Source: Pseudomonas sp. GM49
GTDB lineage: Bacteria > Pseudomonadota > Gammaproteobacteria > Pseudomonadales > Pseudomonadaceae
Direction: 5' to 3'
Assembly (NCBI RefSeq): GCF_000282355.1
Contig: NZ_AKJL01000073.1
Span: 25,686 to 89,685, forward strand
DNA: 64,000 bases
The translations under genes were made by a program, and so were the position numbers. Positions 34,620 through 42,953 of this stretch are shown here, piece after piece (position 1 is the first letter of the stretch; every line of letters starts with the position of its first letter). The notes under the pieces were generated by a model. The model was not told where the DNA came from and searched no databases. It saw only the letters and a program-made list of their open reading frames with translations.

Positions 34620-35988
34620 CGCCTGGAAGCAGCCTCTGAAACTCGCCGTGGTCGGTCACACCAACGTCGGTAAAACCTCGTTGCTGCGCACCCTGACTCG
34701 CGACGTCGGCTTCGGTGAAGTGTCCCATCGCCCCAGCACCACGCGGCATGTCGAGGGCGCACGGCTGTCGGTGGACGGCGAGCCGCTGCTCGACCTCTAC
34801 GACACTCCTGGCCTGGAAGACGCCATCGCCCTGCTCGATTACCTCGAACGCCTGGAGCGTCCCGGCGAACGGCTCGACGGCCCGGCGCGGCTGGCTCGAT
34901 TCCTGGAGAGCAGCGAAGCACGCCAGCGCTTCGAACAGGAGGCCAAGGTGCTGCGGCAATTGTTGACCTGCGATGCCGGTCTCTACGTGATCGACGCCCG
35001 CGAACCGGTGCTGGCCAAGTACCGTGACGAGCTGGAAGTGCTGGCCAGTTGCGGCAAGCCCTTGCTGCCAGTGCTGAATTTCGTCAGCAGCGCCAACCAC
35101 CGCGAACCGGCCTGGCGCGAAGCACTGGCGCGGTTGGGCTTGCATGCCTTGGTGCGTTTCGACAGTGTCGCGCCACCGGAAGATGGCGAACGTCGACTCT
35201 ATGAAAGTCTCGCCCTGTTGCTGGAAACGGCCCGACCGCAACTCGAACGCCTGATCGCCGATCAGCTAGCCCAGCGCCTGGCTCGTCAACAAAGCGCAGA
35301 GCGATTGATTGCAGAATTGCTGATCGATTGCGCGGCCTGCCGACGCAGTGTGGTCAGTGATGCCGAGCAGGAACAACAGGCGATCAGCGAACTGCGCAAA
35401 GCCGTACGCCAGCGTGAACAGCGCTGCGTCGAAGCCTTGCTCAAGCTCTATGCCTTCCGCCCCCAGGATGCCGCCGCCAGTGATTTGCCGCTGCTCGACG
35501 GCCGTTGGGGCGATGACCTGTTCAATCCGGAAACCCTCAAGCAACTGGGCGTGCGCGTCGGTGGCGGTATCGCCGCGGGTGCCGCCGCCGGGGCCGGGGT
35601 CGACTTGTTGGTGGGCGGGATTACTCTGGGTGCGGCGGCACTGGCCGGGGCCATCGCCGGTGGCGCGCTGCAAACCGCGCGCAGTTATGGCAGCCGTTTG
35701 CTCGGCAAGATCAAGGGCCAGCGCGAACTGACGGTGGATGACAACGTGCTGCGCCTGTTGGCGTTGCGCCAACGGCAATTGCTGCAAGCGCTGAACGCCC
35801 GTGGGCATGCGGCGATGGACAGCATTCAGCTGGCCACGCCCCAGGACAAGAGCTGGCGCGAAGGCAAGCTACCCGAAGCCTTGAACAAGGCCCGGGCGCA
35901 TCCGCAATGGTCGTCGCTCAATCCTCATTCCAAACTGAATCAGGCGGAGCGGCAGGAGCAGGTTGAGGTTCTGGCACAGCAGCTGTAG
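34612..35988 (+). CDS. GTPase with C-terminal DUF3482 domain
   Basis: A 458-residue P-loop GTPase. G1 is GHTNVGKTS at residues 15-23, and G3 is DLYDTPGLED (DTPG at 64-67). The usual NKxD of G4 is replaced by a LNFVSSAN segment, so guanine recognition may differ. Residues about 315-372 form a Gly/Ala-rich stretch with glycine-zipper character (VGGGIAAGAAAGAGVDLL, then GAAALAGAIAGGALQ), which could insert into or lie on a membrane. The last 90 residues are helical. It overlaps the DUF2868 gene, its likely membrane partner. Confidence 0.85.
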   Translation: MTDAWKQPLKLAVVGHTNVGKTSLLRTLTRDVGFGEVSHRPSTTRHVEGARLSVDGEPLLDLYDTPGLEDAIALLDYLERLERPGERLDGPARLARFLESSEARQRFEQEAKVLRQLLTCDAGLYVIDAREPVLAKYRDELEVLASCGKPLLPVLNFVSSANHREPAWREALARLGLHALVRFDSVAPPEDGERRLYESLALLLETARPQLERLIADQLAQRLARQQSAERLIAELLIDCAACRRSVVSDAEQEQQAISELRKAVRQREQRCVEALLKLYAFRPQDAAASDLPLLDGRWGDDLFNPETLKQLGVRVGGGIAAGAAAGAGVDLLVGGITLGAAALAGAIAGGALQTARSYGSRLLGKIKGQRELTVDDNVLRLLALRQRQLLQALNARGHAAMDSIQLATPQDKSWREGKLPEALNKARAHPQWSSLNPHSKLNQAERQEQVEVLAQQL

Positions 35989-36021
35989 AGGCAGGAACAC
36001 TTGCTTTGCCTGGACTGACGC

Positions 36022-36117
36022 CTTCGCGAGCAAGCCCGCTCCAACAGGGTTTTGTGCTGGACCATCCATCAGTGACCAGTCACAAATCCAATGTGGGAGC
36101 GGGCTTGCTCGCGAAGG
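36022..36117. repeat. REP pair, outward-facing (GGGCTTGC variant)
   Basis: The arms read TTCGCGAGCAAGCCCGCTCC and GGGAGCGGGCTTGCTCGCGA, a variant with GCGGGCTTGC in place of GCGAGCTTGC. Between the convergent GTPase and HD-oxygenase genes. Confidence 0.88.
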
Positions 36118-36138
36118 CAGCCACCCGGTGCCGAGGCT

Positions 36139-36696
36139 TTACGTCGCCAGTAGACGCACCGCTTTTTCCTTCAGCACCCCAAGATCAATCACCGGCACAT
36201 ATATCTCCTTGGCCTGCTCATCCCACTGCCGCATACGCAAACTCACCGCGCACAACGGGTCTTTTTCGAACGCCTCAGCCTCGGCCTCCGTCATCACCCC
36301 ACCCTGATATTCCAGGGTCCGGCGGCTGGCTTCGCTCAATCGGTCGTAATACCCAGGCTCCTTCAACGTCAGGTAACGCTTGGCCTGAACGTGATACTCC
36401 ACCAGCCGCGCCATGCGCTCGCTGAAGCCGGCGCGACGCAGGTAGTCGGCACCGAGGCGCTCATGGCTGACCACTCCGAAGCCGCCCATGTTCTCCGCGC
36501 TTTCGGCGCAGATATGCCCGATGTCATGAAAGAACGCCGCCAGTACCACTTCGTCGTCGAAGCCTTCGGCCATGGCCAGCACCGCCGCCTGGGACATGTG
36601 CTCGATCTGCGACACCGGCTCGCCGATGTAGTCGCTGTCGCCAAAGCGCTCGTACAAACCGAACACCTCGGCGATCACTCGTGCATTGCGTTCCAT
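36139..36696 (-). CDS. PhnZ-like HD-domain mixed-valent diiron oxygenase (phosphonate degradation)
   Basis: A 185-residue HD-domain protein of the phosphonate-associated HDIG family. Residues equivalent to those I recall from PhnZ are all present: Tyr23 and Glu26 in DYIGEP, His33, His57-Asp58 in AFFHDIGH, His78, His102 and Asp159. PhnZ opens the C-P bond of 1-hydroxy-2-aminoethylphosphonate to give glycine and phosphate. The start codon overlaps the stop of the FAD oxidoreductase gene (TGATG), so they are coupled. No PhnY dioxygenase is encoded nearby, so the substrate could be different or supplied from elsewhere. Confidence 0.85.
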   Translation of the reverse strand: MERNARVIAEVFGLYERFGDSDYIGEPVSQIEHMSQAAVLAMAEGFDDEVVLAAFFHDIGHICAESAENMGGFGVVSHERLGADYLRRAGFSERMARLVEYHVQAKRYLTLKEPGYYDRLSEASRRTLEYQGGVMTEAEAEAFEKDPLCAVSLRMRQWDEQAKEIYVPVIDLGVLKEKAVRLLAT

Positions 36697-37829
36697 CAGA
36701 TTTCCTCCAATACCGTCGCAACGTTGCGTTCGGCCATTGCCGGTCCGACGCTCATGCCGACACCGGTGTGCATCAACGCCACACTCAGGCCTTTCGCCGG
36801 GCGCAGGAACGAGAACGGTCCCGGTCCCCGTGAACCATAGACACCCTGCCAGCGTTCGACCACTTGCACCTTGCAGCCCAGGGTCTGCTCGGCCAGTTCG
36901 ATCATCCACACATCGACCTGCTCGGCATTGAAGGGCGACGGATCGCGGCCGTAATGGTGCGAATCGCCAATGATCAACTCGCCATAGGGCGTCGGGCTGA
37001 TCAGCAGGTGAATGCCGTTTTCGTGCAGATGCGGCGCGTACTGCAGAATTTCTGCCTGCACCGCCGCGGCCTCCGGCAAGTCGGCGAAGGCGCCGTAGTG
37101 CACGCAACTCAAACCGGTGAGCAAGGCGTGTTGCAGGTTGAGGTTGACGTGCGGCCGGGCGCGGAGCATCTGCAGGCGGCAGATTTGCGGGTCGAGTTCG
37201 GCGATCTGCTCGGCCAGCAAAGTCTGATAATCATGGCCGGAGCAGACGATGATTTGCTCGGCACTGAAGCTGCCGGCGGTGCTGTGCAGGCGACCGGGCT
37301 CGACATCGCGCACCAGGGTGGAAAAGTGAAACTTGACGCCCAGGTCACGGCGCAGGAAGTCGATCAGCGCCGCAATCGCTTCGCGCGAATACAGCTGCTG
37401 GTCGTCCATGCCGTGCAACGCCGCACGGTGATGGCGGAACTGGCCTCCGTACAAATCGCGTAACGCAGCGCCGCGCAGCAGGTCGACGCGGTAACCGTGC
37501 TCCACCGCGCGGCCATCGCAGAAGGCTTCCAGCAGTTGCTCTTCCGCCTCGGTGCGGGCGAAGAGGTACGAGCCATTACGCTTGAGTTGCAGGCCGGCGA
37601 GCTGTGCCCAATCGCCCCAGATTGCGCGACTGGCGCGGGCCAGTTCCAGCATCGGTCCCGGCGGCTGGCCGGTGACCAGGGCCTGGCCGAAGTTGCGTAC
37701 CGAGGCGCCAACAGGCGTTTCGCTGCGCTCGAAAACCGTGACCTTCAGACCGCGTTTGGCGGCGGCATACGCGTGGGACAAACCCAGGATGCCGGCGCCG
37801 ACGATCAGCATGTCGTTGTGTTGTGTCAT
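36696..37829 (-). CDS. Phosphonate-cluster FAD-dependent amine oxidoreductase (TIGR03364 type, PbfC-like)
   Basis: A 377-residue FAD enzyme of the DAO/glycine-oxidase fold. The dinucleotide motif is MLIVGAGILGLSHAYAAAKR at the N terminus, with ASVRNFGQALVTGQPPGPM and HTGVGMSVGPAMAERNVA as family blocks. This subfamily recurs in aminoethylphosphonate clusters, and members have been reported to oxidise N-methylated aminoethylphosphonate to phosphonoacetaldehyde. It is coupled to the downstream HD oxygenase and lies behind the phosphonate ABC transporter, separated by a REP pair. I start at the ATG at 37829; the longer frame runs into the REP. Confidence 0.85.
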   Translation of the reverse strand: MTQHNDMLIVGAGILGLSHAYAAAKRGLKVTVFERSETPVGASVRNFGQALVTGQPPGPMLELARASRAIWGDWAQLAGLQLKRNGSYLFARTEAEEQLLEAFCDGRAVEHGYRVDLLRGAALRDLYGGQFRHHRAALHGMDDQQLYSREAIAALIDFLRRDLGVKFHFSTLVRDVEPGRLHSTAGSFSAEQIIVCSGHDYQTLLAEQIAELDPQICRLQMLRARPHVNLNLQHALLTGLSCVHYGAFADLPEAAAVQAEILQYAPHLHENGIHLLISPTPYGELIIGDSHHYGRDPSPFNAEQVDVWMIELAEQTLGCKVQVVERWQGVYGSRGPGPFSFLRPAKGLSVALMHTGVGMSVGPAMAERNVATVLEEI

Positions 37830-37856
37830 GACAAATTGTCCTGAATTCAAGACCGC

Positions 37857-37924
37857 TATCGCGAGTAAGCTCGCTCCCACAGGAGAACGCATTCCAATGT
37901 GGGAGCGAGCTTGCTCGCGAAGAG
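37857..37924. repeat. REP pair, outward-facing, short spacer
   Basis: ATCGCGAGTAAGCTCGCTCC and GGGAGCGAGCTTGCTCGCGA are separated by only about 17 bases. It lies inside the phosphonate cluster between the solute-binding protein and FAD enzyme genes. Confidence 0.88.
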
Positions 37925-37946
37925 GCCCTTTCAGCCGATGAAGATC

Positions 37947-38972
37947 TTACTTGGCTACCACTTTCTCGGACTTACCGTCATAGCGCTTGCGCCATTCAGT
38001 CAGTATTTCGTCGCGGTTCTTCGAAGCCCAGGCGAAGTCGTTCTTGATCAGGCGCTGTTCGTAGTCGGCCGGCAGTTCGGTCTGCGGCTTGGCAATACCT
38101 GGCTGGGCGAGCACGGCGAAGTTTTCTTTGTAGAGTTCCATCGCCTCAGGGCTGGCGGAAAAGTCAGCCAGTTTCTTTGCGGCTTCTTCGTGGGCAGTGC
38201 CCTTGATCACGGCAGTCGCTTCGATCTCCCAGCCCAGGCCTTCCTTCGGCAGGATGATGTCCAGCGGTGCGCCTTTACGCTTGAGTTGAACGGCCGGGTA
38301 TTCGAAGGAAATACCGATCGGGAATTCGCCGGCAGCCGCCAGTTTGCAAGGCTTGGAACCGGAGTGAACGTACTGGCCGATGTTCTGGTGCAGGCCGTCC
38401 ATGTACGCCCAGCCCTGCTTCTCGCCGAAGGTTTGCAGCCAGGCGCTGACGTCGAGGAAACCGGTGCCGGACGATGCCGGGTTCGGCATCACGATCTTGC
38501 CTTTGTACTCAGGCTTGGTCAGGTCCTGCCAGCTCACTGGCTTGGTCAGGCCCTGCTTTTCGGCTTCGACGGTGTTGAAGCAAATGGTCGCGGCCCAGAC
38601 GTCCATGCCGACCCAGGCTGGCGGGTTGGCGGCGTCGCGGTAGTTGCCGCCGATCTTGCCCAGGTCCTTTGGTGCGTAGCTTTGCAGCATCCCTTGCTGA
38701 TCGAGGATCGCCAGGCTGGAAGCGGCCAGGCCCCATACGGCGTCAGCCTGCGGGCGTTCTTTTTCGGCCAGCAGTTTAGCGGTGATGATGCCGGTGGAAT
38801 CACGCACCCATTTGATTTCGACGTCAGGGTTGGTCTTTTCGAACGCTGCCTTATAAGCGGTCAGCTGTTCGGCTTCGAGGGCGGTGTACACCGTCAACTC
38901 GGTTTTCGCCGCATAGGCGTTCAGGCTGAAAGCGGTGAGGACAGCAGCGGCCAGGGCCATAGGCTTGAACAT
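37947..38972 (-). CDS. 2-aminoethylphosphonate ABC transporter, periplasmic binding protein
   Basis: A 341-residue extracellular solute-binding protein of the iron/polyamine-like cluster D type, with a signal peptide (about 1-22, MALAAAVLTAFSLNAYA). The mature part begins KTELTVYTALEAEQLTAYKA and contains VKWVRDSTGIITAKL-like text (IKWVRDSTGIITAKLLAEKE). It matches the family assigned to aminoethylphosphonate uptake by its neighbours: permease and ATPase upstream, phosphonate enzymes downstream. It starts 54 bases after the permease stop. Substrate is inferred from context. Confidence 0.85.
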   Translation of the reverse strand: MFKPMALAAAVLTAFSLNAYAAKTELTVYTALEAEQLTAYKAAFEKTNPDVEIKWVRDSTGIITAKLLAEKERPQADAVWGLAASSLAILDQQGMLQSYAPKDLGKIGGNYRDAANPPAWVGMDVWAATICFNTVEAEKQGLTKPVSWQDLTKPEYKGKIVMPNPASSGTGFLDVSAWLQTFGEKQGWAYMDGLHQNIGQYVHSGSKPCKLAAAGEFPIGISFEYPAVQLKRKGAPLDIILPKEGLGWEIEATAVIKGTAHEEAAKKLADFSASPEAMELYKENFAVLAQPGIAKPQTELPADYEQRLIKNDFAWASKNRDEILTEWRKRYDGKSEKVVAK

Positions 38973-39026
38973 GATCTTTTCCTGTTGTTGAGTTGAGTGG
39001 GTGCTTTCGGTTTGAGGAGAAGGGAA

Positions 39027-40751
39027 TCAGTGGCCGGGCGCGGTCTGCCGCCAGGCTTGGGACCGGCGCAGCAAACCGCGCGAAGCCCAGGCCAGCAGAA
39101 GGGACACGCCCGCCGAGGTGAACAGAATCAGGGTCGACATCGCTGCCGCGCCGCCGACGTTGCCGGCGTCGTCCATGTTCAACACCGCCACCGCCGCGAG
39201 GATGGTGTCGGGGCTGTAGAGGAAGATCGCCGCCGAGACGGTGGTCATGGCCGAGACGAACAGGTAGCGCACGATGTCCAGCAACGCCGGCAGGCAAATC
39301 GGCACGGTGACACGCAGGTAGTGGCGGTACAGGGGCGCCTTGAGCGACAGCGCGGCCGCTTCGAACTCGGCATCGAGTTGACGCAGCGCGGTGGTGGCGG
39401 TCATCTGCGCGGTGGTCAAATAGTGAGCAATGGTGCAGACGATCAACAGCGTCATGGTGCCGTAGAGCACGTGCAGCGGGTTGCCGGTGAGGTTGAAGAA
39501 GAAGACGTAACCCAACCCCAGCACCAGGCCCGGCACCGCCATCGGTACGAAGCTGAGCATGCGCAAGGTCAGGTTCAGGCCGCGCTGACCCTTGGTTTTC
39601 TCCATCAGGTACGCGCCAGTGAAGATCAGCAGGCTGCCGATCAACGCCGTGCCCAAGGCCATCTTCAGGCTGTTGCCGTAGGCCAGCCAGCCACCTCCGG
39701 CGGTTTCGTTGAACTGGTAATGGTTGAGCGACAGCGACAGGTTGTACGGCCAGAACTTCACCAGGGACGAGAACACCGCCATGCCGAACACCAGCAATAG
39801 CGCGGTGCAGATCAGTAGGACAATGGCCAGGTAGCAACCGTCGCGCAGCTTCGATGGCGCCGGTTTGAACACCTGGGCACGACCGCTCATGGCGTCGCCG
39901 TGACGCCGACGTAACCAGGCATCGACCCCGAAGCTGAACAGCGCGGGCAGCAGCAACACCATGCCGATCAGCGCACCGCGACCGAACTGTTGCTGACCCA
40001 CCACAGCCTTGTAGGCCTCCAGCGCCAGCACCTGATAGTCGCCGCCGACCACCACCGGCACACCGAAATCGGTGATGGTCAGGGTGAACACCAGGCAGAA
40101 CGCGGCGAATACGGCCTGACGGGTCGCCGGCCAGGTAATGCTGCGAAAGGCTTTGGCAGAACTCGCGCCCATGCTGGAGGCAGCGTCGAACAGTCGCGCA
40201 TCGGCCAGGGACAGGGCCGACAGCAGAATCATCAAGGCGTGCGGGAAGGTGTAGATGACTTCGCCGAGCACAATGCCCCAGAAACCGTAGATGTTGTCCG
40301 AGAGCAAACCCCGCAACATGCCTTGGTTGCCGAACAGGTAAACCAGCGCAATGCCCGGCAGCATCGATGGCGCCATCAACGGCAGCAGCGAAATTCCACG
40401 CCAAATGCCTTTGGCCGGAATCAAGGTTCGTTGCAGAGCGTAGGCAAACAGATAGGCCAGTGGTACGACAATGGCCGCGACACTGAGGGAAGCCTTCAGA
40501 CTGTTACCGAGCAACCAGTGGAAGTTTTCGCTGGTCACCAGTTCTTTGGCGGCGACCCAGCCACCGCCCTGCCCGGCTTCTGCGCTGAAACCACGCCAGA
40601 AGATCGCCAGCAACGGCATCAACACGGCAACGCCCAACAACACCAGCAGGAGGACTTTGCCGCCAACCACGAACAACCGGTCACCGATCTCGGCGCGGCT
40701 GGTCTGCCGAACCTGCTTTTGCGGCAGCGGCAGCGCGATGTTCGCGCTCAT
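39027..40751 (-). CDS. 2-aminoethylphosphonate ABC transporter, fused permease
   Basis: A 574-residue membrane protein made of two tandem binding-protein-dependent permease domains, about residues 60-270 and 340-560. Each has around six spans and an EAA-type loop (DAASSMGASSAKAFRSITWP in the first, AALSLKAPLYRHYLRVTVPI in the second). Fused FbpB-like permeases of this type accompany phosphonate-linked binding proteins. The start codon shares one base with the ATPase stop, so the two are translationally coupled. Confidence 0.88.
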   Translation of the reverse strand: MSANIALPLPQKQVRQTSRAEIGDRLFVVGGKVLLLVLLGVAVLMPLLAIFWRGFSAEAGQGGGWVAAKELVTSENFHWLLGNSLKASLSVAAIVVPLAYLFAYALQRTLIPAKGIWRGISLLPLMAPSMLPGIALVYLFGNQGMLRGLLSDNIYGFWGIVLGEVIYTFPHALMILLSALSLADARLFDAASSMGASSAKAFRSITWPATRQAVFAAFCLVFTLTITDFGVPVVVGGDYQVLALEAYKAVVGQQQFGRGALIGMVLLLPALFSFGVDAWLRRRHGDAMSGRAQVFKPAPSKLRDGCYLAIVLLICTALLLVFGMAVFSSLVKFWPYNLSLSLNHYQFNETAGGGWLAYGNSLKMALGTALIGSLLIFTGAYLMEKTKGQRGLNLTLRMLSFVPMAVPGLVLGLGYVFFFNLTGNPLHVLYGTMTLLIVCTIAHYLTTAQMTATTALRQLDAEFEAAALSLKAPLYRHYLRVTVPICLPALLDIVRYLFVSAMTTVSAAIFLYSPDTILAAVAVLNMDDAGNVGGAAAMSTLILFTSAGVSLLLAWASRGLLRRSQAWRQTAPGH

Positions 40752-41827
40752 CAGGCAAACACCTGCAGGCTGCGCGGCGGCAAGGCGACCATGATCTGCC
40801 GGGCACCAAGGCGCGGCATGGCTTCCGGTGCCAGCTCCGCCAACAGCGCATGGCCCGGCAATTGATCGAGTTCGAAACTCATGCGGCAGCGGTTGCCGAG
40901 GAAGGTGATTTCACGAACCTTGGCCGGGAACAGGTTTTCCTCATGCACCAGCGGGTTGACGTTGATCGCTTCCGGACGGCAGAACAAACGACCGGACGAC
41001 GTTTTAGCGCTGCCATTGGCCAGGCGCATGTTCATCCCGCCGACCTGGGCGTGGCTGTCGCTGCCGCTATGGAACGGCAACCAGTTGCCCTGGCCGACGA
41101 ACTCCGCCACGAATGGCGTGGCCGGGCGATTGTAGATTTCCTGCGGCGTGGCGTACTGCTCGACCTTGCCGTTGTTCATCACGGCGATGCGGTCGGCCAT
41201 CAGCATGGCCTCGTCCTGGTTGTGGGTGACCATCAGGGTGGTGATGCCGAGGTTGCGTTGCAGTTGGCGCAGTTCGGTACACAGATGCTCGCGCACTCGC
41301 GCATCAAGGGCCGACATCGGTTCGTCCAGCAGCAACAACGAAGGCGCGGGCGCCAGGGCTCGGGCCAGTGCCACCCGTTGCTGCTGACCGCCGGACAACT
41401 GGCCCGGGTACTTTTTCTCGCTGCCGGTCAGGCCAACCAGTTCCAGCATCTGACCGACCCGACGGCGCACTTCGTCGCGACCGCTGCCCGCGAGGCCGTA
41501 GGCGATGTTCGCTTCGACGGTGAGATTGGGGAACAACGCGTAGGACTGGAACAGAATGCCGTAGTCCCGCGCCTGGGGCGCCAGGTGGGAAACATCGCGA
41601 TCACCCAGGTACAACTCGCCGCTGTCCTGCTTCTCCAGACCGGCGATGCAGCGCAGCAAGGTGGTTTTGCCACAGCCCGACGGGCCGAGCAAACACACCA
41701 GCTCACCGGCCGCCACGTCGAGGGAAACGTTATCCAGCGCCGTGAAGGCGCCAAAACGTTTCTGTACGCCGCGCACTTTCATCGGTGCGCCGGGGTTGGT
41801 CAGGGCAGTTGCGATCGAGTTGTTCAT
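40751..41827 (-). CDS. 2-aminoethylphosphonate ABC transporter, ATP-binding protein
   Basis: A 358-residue ABC ATPase with a C-terminal TOBE-type domain. Walker A is GPSGCGKTTLLRCIAG, the signature LSGGQQQRVALARALA, Walker B LLLLDEPMSALD and the switch histidine VTHNQDEA. The C-terminal 110 residues (with RLFCRPEAINVNPL) are a regulatory OB-like domain. It is the first gene of the transporter operon, 246 bases after the LysR gene, a gap that contains an outward-facing REP pair. Confidence 0.92.
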   Translation of the reverse strand: MNNSIATALTNPGAPMKVRGVQKRFGAFTALDNVSLDVAAGELVCLLGPSGCGKTTLLRCIAGLEKQDSGELYLGDRDVSHLAPQARDYGILFQSYALFPNLTVEANIAYGLAGSGRDEVRRRVGQMLELVGLTGSEKKYPGQLSGGQQQRVALARALAPAPSLLLLDEPMSALDARVREHLCTELRQLQRNLGITTLMVTHNQDEAMLMADRIAVMNNGKVEQYATPQEIYNRPATPFVAEFVGQGNWLPFHSGSDSHAQVGGMNMRLANGSAKTSSGRLFCRPEAINVNPLVHEENLFPAKVREITFLGNRCRMSFELDQLPGHALLAELAPEAMPRLGARQIMVALPPRSLQVFA

Positions 41828-41957
41828 GGACGGACCTCATCTAGCAGATGGGGCCATCCTAGGGTTGTAATGAGTCCGTCATGTGGCAGTAAGGCAAAAA
41901 CTGCCGATAGTGGTATTCAAGGATTTTGGGTTAAGTTTTGAGTCGCCTGATCAACCG

Positions 41958-42052
41958 CCATCGCGAGCTCGCTCCCACAGGGATTTTGGGTGTTCACACA
42001 ATTTGTGTTTCACCTCAAACCCACTGTGGGAGCGAGCTCGCTCGCGATGAGG
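41958..42052. repeat. REP pair, outward-facing, with GTGTTCACACA spacer
   Basis: Arms ATCGCGAGCTCGCTCCCACA and GGGAGCGAGCTCGCTCGCGA flank a spacer containing GTGTTCACACAATTTGTGTT and TCACC. It lies between the LysR regulator and the ABC transporter operon, where the promoter of the operon should also be. Confidence 0.88.
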
Positions 42053-42073
42053 CCGGTACAGACACCCCAGAAT

Positions 42074-42937
42074 TCAGGCCGGGGCCATTTCCTGCGCCAA
42101 CCCCAGAAAAGCCGCCGGCAGCCGCGCGCCTTTGCGCTCCTTGAGACAGTACAGGTACTCGGGAATCTGTGGCGCATTCTCGATGGTCAGCACCCGCAGC
42201 TGCGGATCATGGGGCACTTCCTGGCGGGCAATGATGCTGATGCCGATGTTGCGCAGCACCGCTTCGCGGATCGATTCGCGACTGCCGATCTCCAGCAGCG
42301 GGCCGAAACACACGCCGGCGCTGGTCAGCAACTCTTCGGTCAGGCGACGGGTGGTCGAGCCCCGCTCGCGCATCAGCAAGGTATGCCCGGCCAAGGCGCC
42401 GAGCGGTACGTGATCGTGAACCGCCAGCGGATGATTGCGATGCACCGCCAGCACCAGCGGATCGCTGCCGAGCACCCGGCGAATCAGCCGCGCGTCATCG
42501 AGCAACTGCGACGACGCCGCGACATCGACCCGGTAATCCTCCAGCGCTTCAAGCACCTGTTGGGAGTTGCCGATTTCGACCGAGACCTCCACTTGCGGCA
42601 GGCGTTCGCGAAAAGTCTTCACCAGGTCGAGGATGTAATACGGCGCGGTGGCGGCAATGCGCAATGTGCCCTGGACCTGGCCGCAGTTGCGCAGAAAAAA
42701 CTCGATATCGGCTTCCTGTTGCATCAGCACCTTGACCATCGGCAGCAGCCGCGCACCTTCGTCACTGACGCTGAGGCGCCGGCCGCCACGGTAGAACAGT
42801 TCGACCGAGTACTGGCTTTCGAGGTTGCGGATCTGCGTCGTCACCGTCGGCTGGCTCAGGCCGAGCTTCTTTGCAGCCTGGGTAATGCTGCCCAGGCGGG
42901 CCACCATGTAAAACGCCTTCAGCTCGGCACTCAGCAC
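42074..42937 (-). CDS. LysR-family regulator of the phosphonate cluster
   Basis: A 287-residue LysR-type regulator with an N-terminal winged helix-turn-helix (LGSITQAAKKLGLSQPTVTT at about 15-35) and a substrate-binding-like effector domain. The frame opens with GTG at 42937 (MLSAELKAFYMVARLGS). LysR genes of this type occur beside aminoethylphosphonate genes, so it likely senses a phosphonate or a breakdown product. It is transcribed towards the transporter rather than divergently, and lies 16 bases after the cadA stop codon. Confidence 0.88.
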   Translation of the reverse strand: MLSAELKAFYMVARLGSITQAAKKLGLSQPTVTTQIRNLESQYSVELFYRGGRRLSVSDEGARLLPMVKVLMQQEADIEFFLRNCGQVQGTLRIAATAPYYILDLVKTFRERLPQVEVSVEIGNSQQVLEALEDYRVDVAASSQLLDDARLIRRVLGSDPLVLAVHRNHPLAVHDHVPLGALAGHTLLMRERGSTTRRLTEELLTSAGVCFGPLLEIGSRESIREAVLRNIGISIIARQEVPHDPQLRVLTIENAPQIPEYLYCLKERKGARLPAAFLGLAQEMAPA

Positions 42938-42953
42938 AACTGTCCCTCATCCT

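Noticed and set aside
38851..40404. A 517-codon frame within the phosphonate permease gene
   Set aside because: Same strand but another frame as the clear two-domain permease; rich in Arg, Gly and Ala with no membrane spans.
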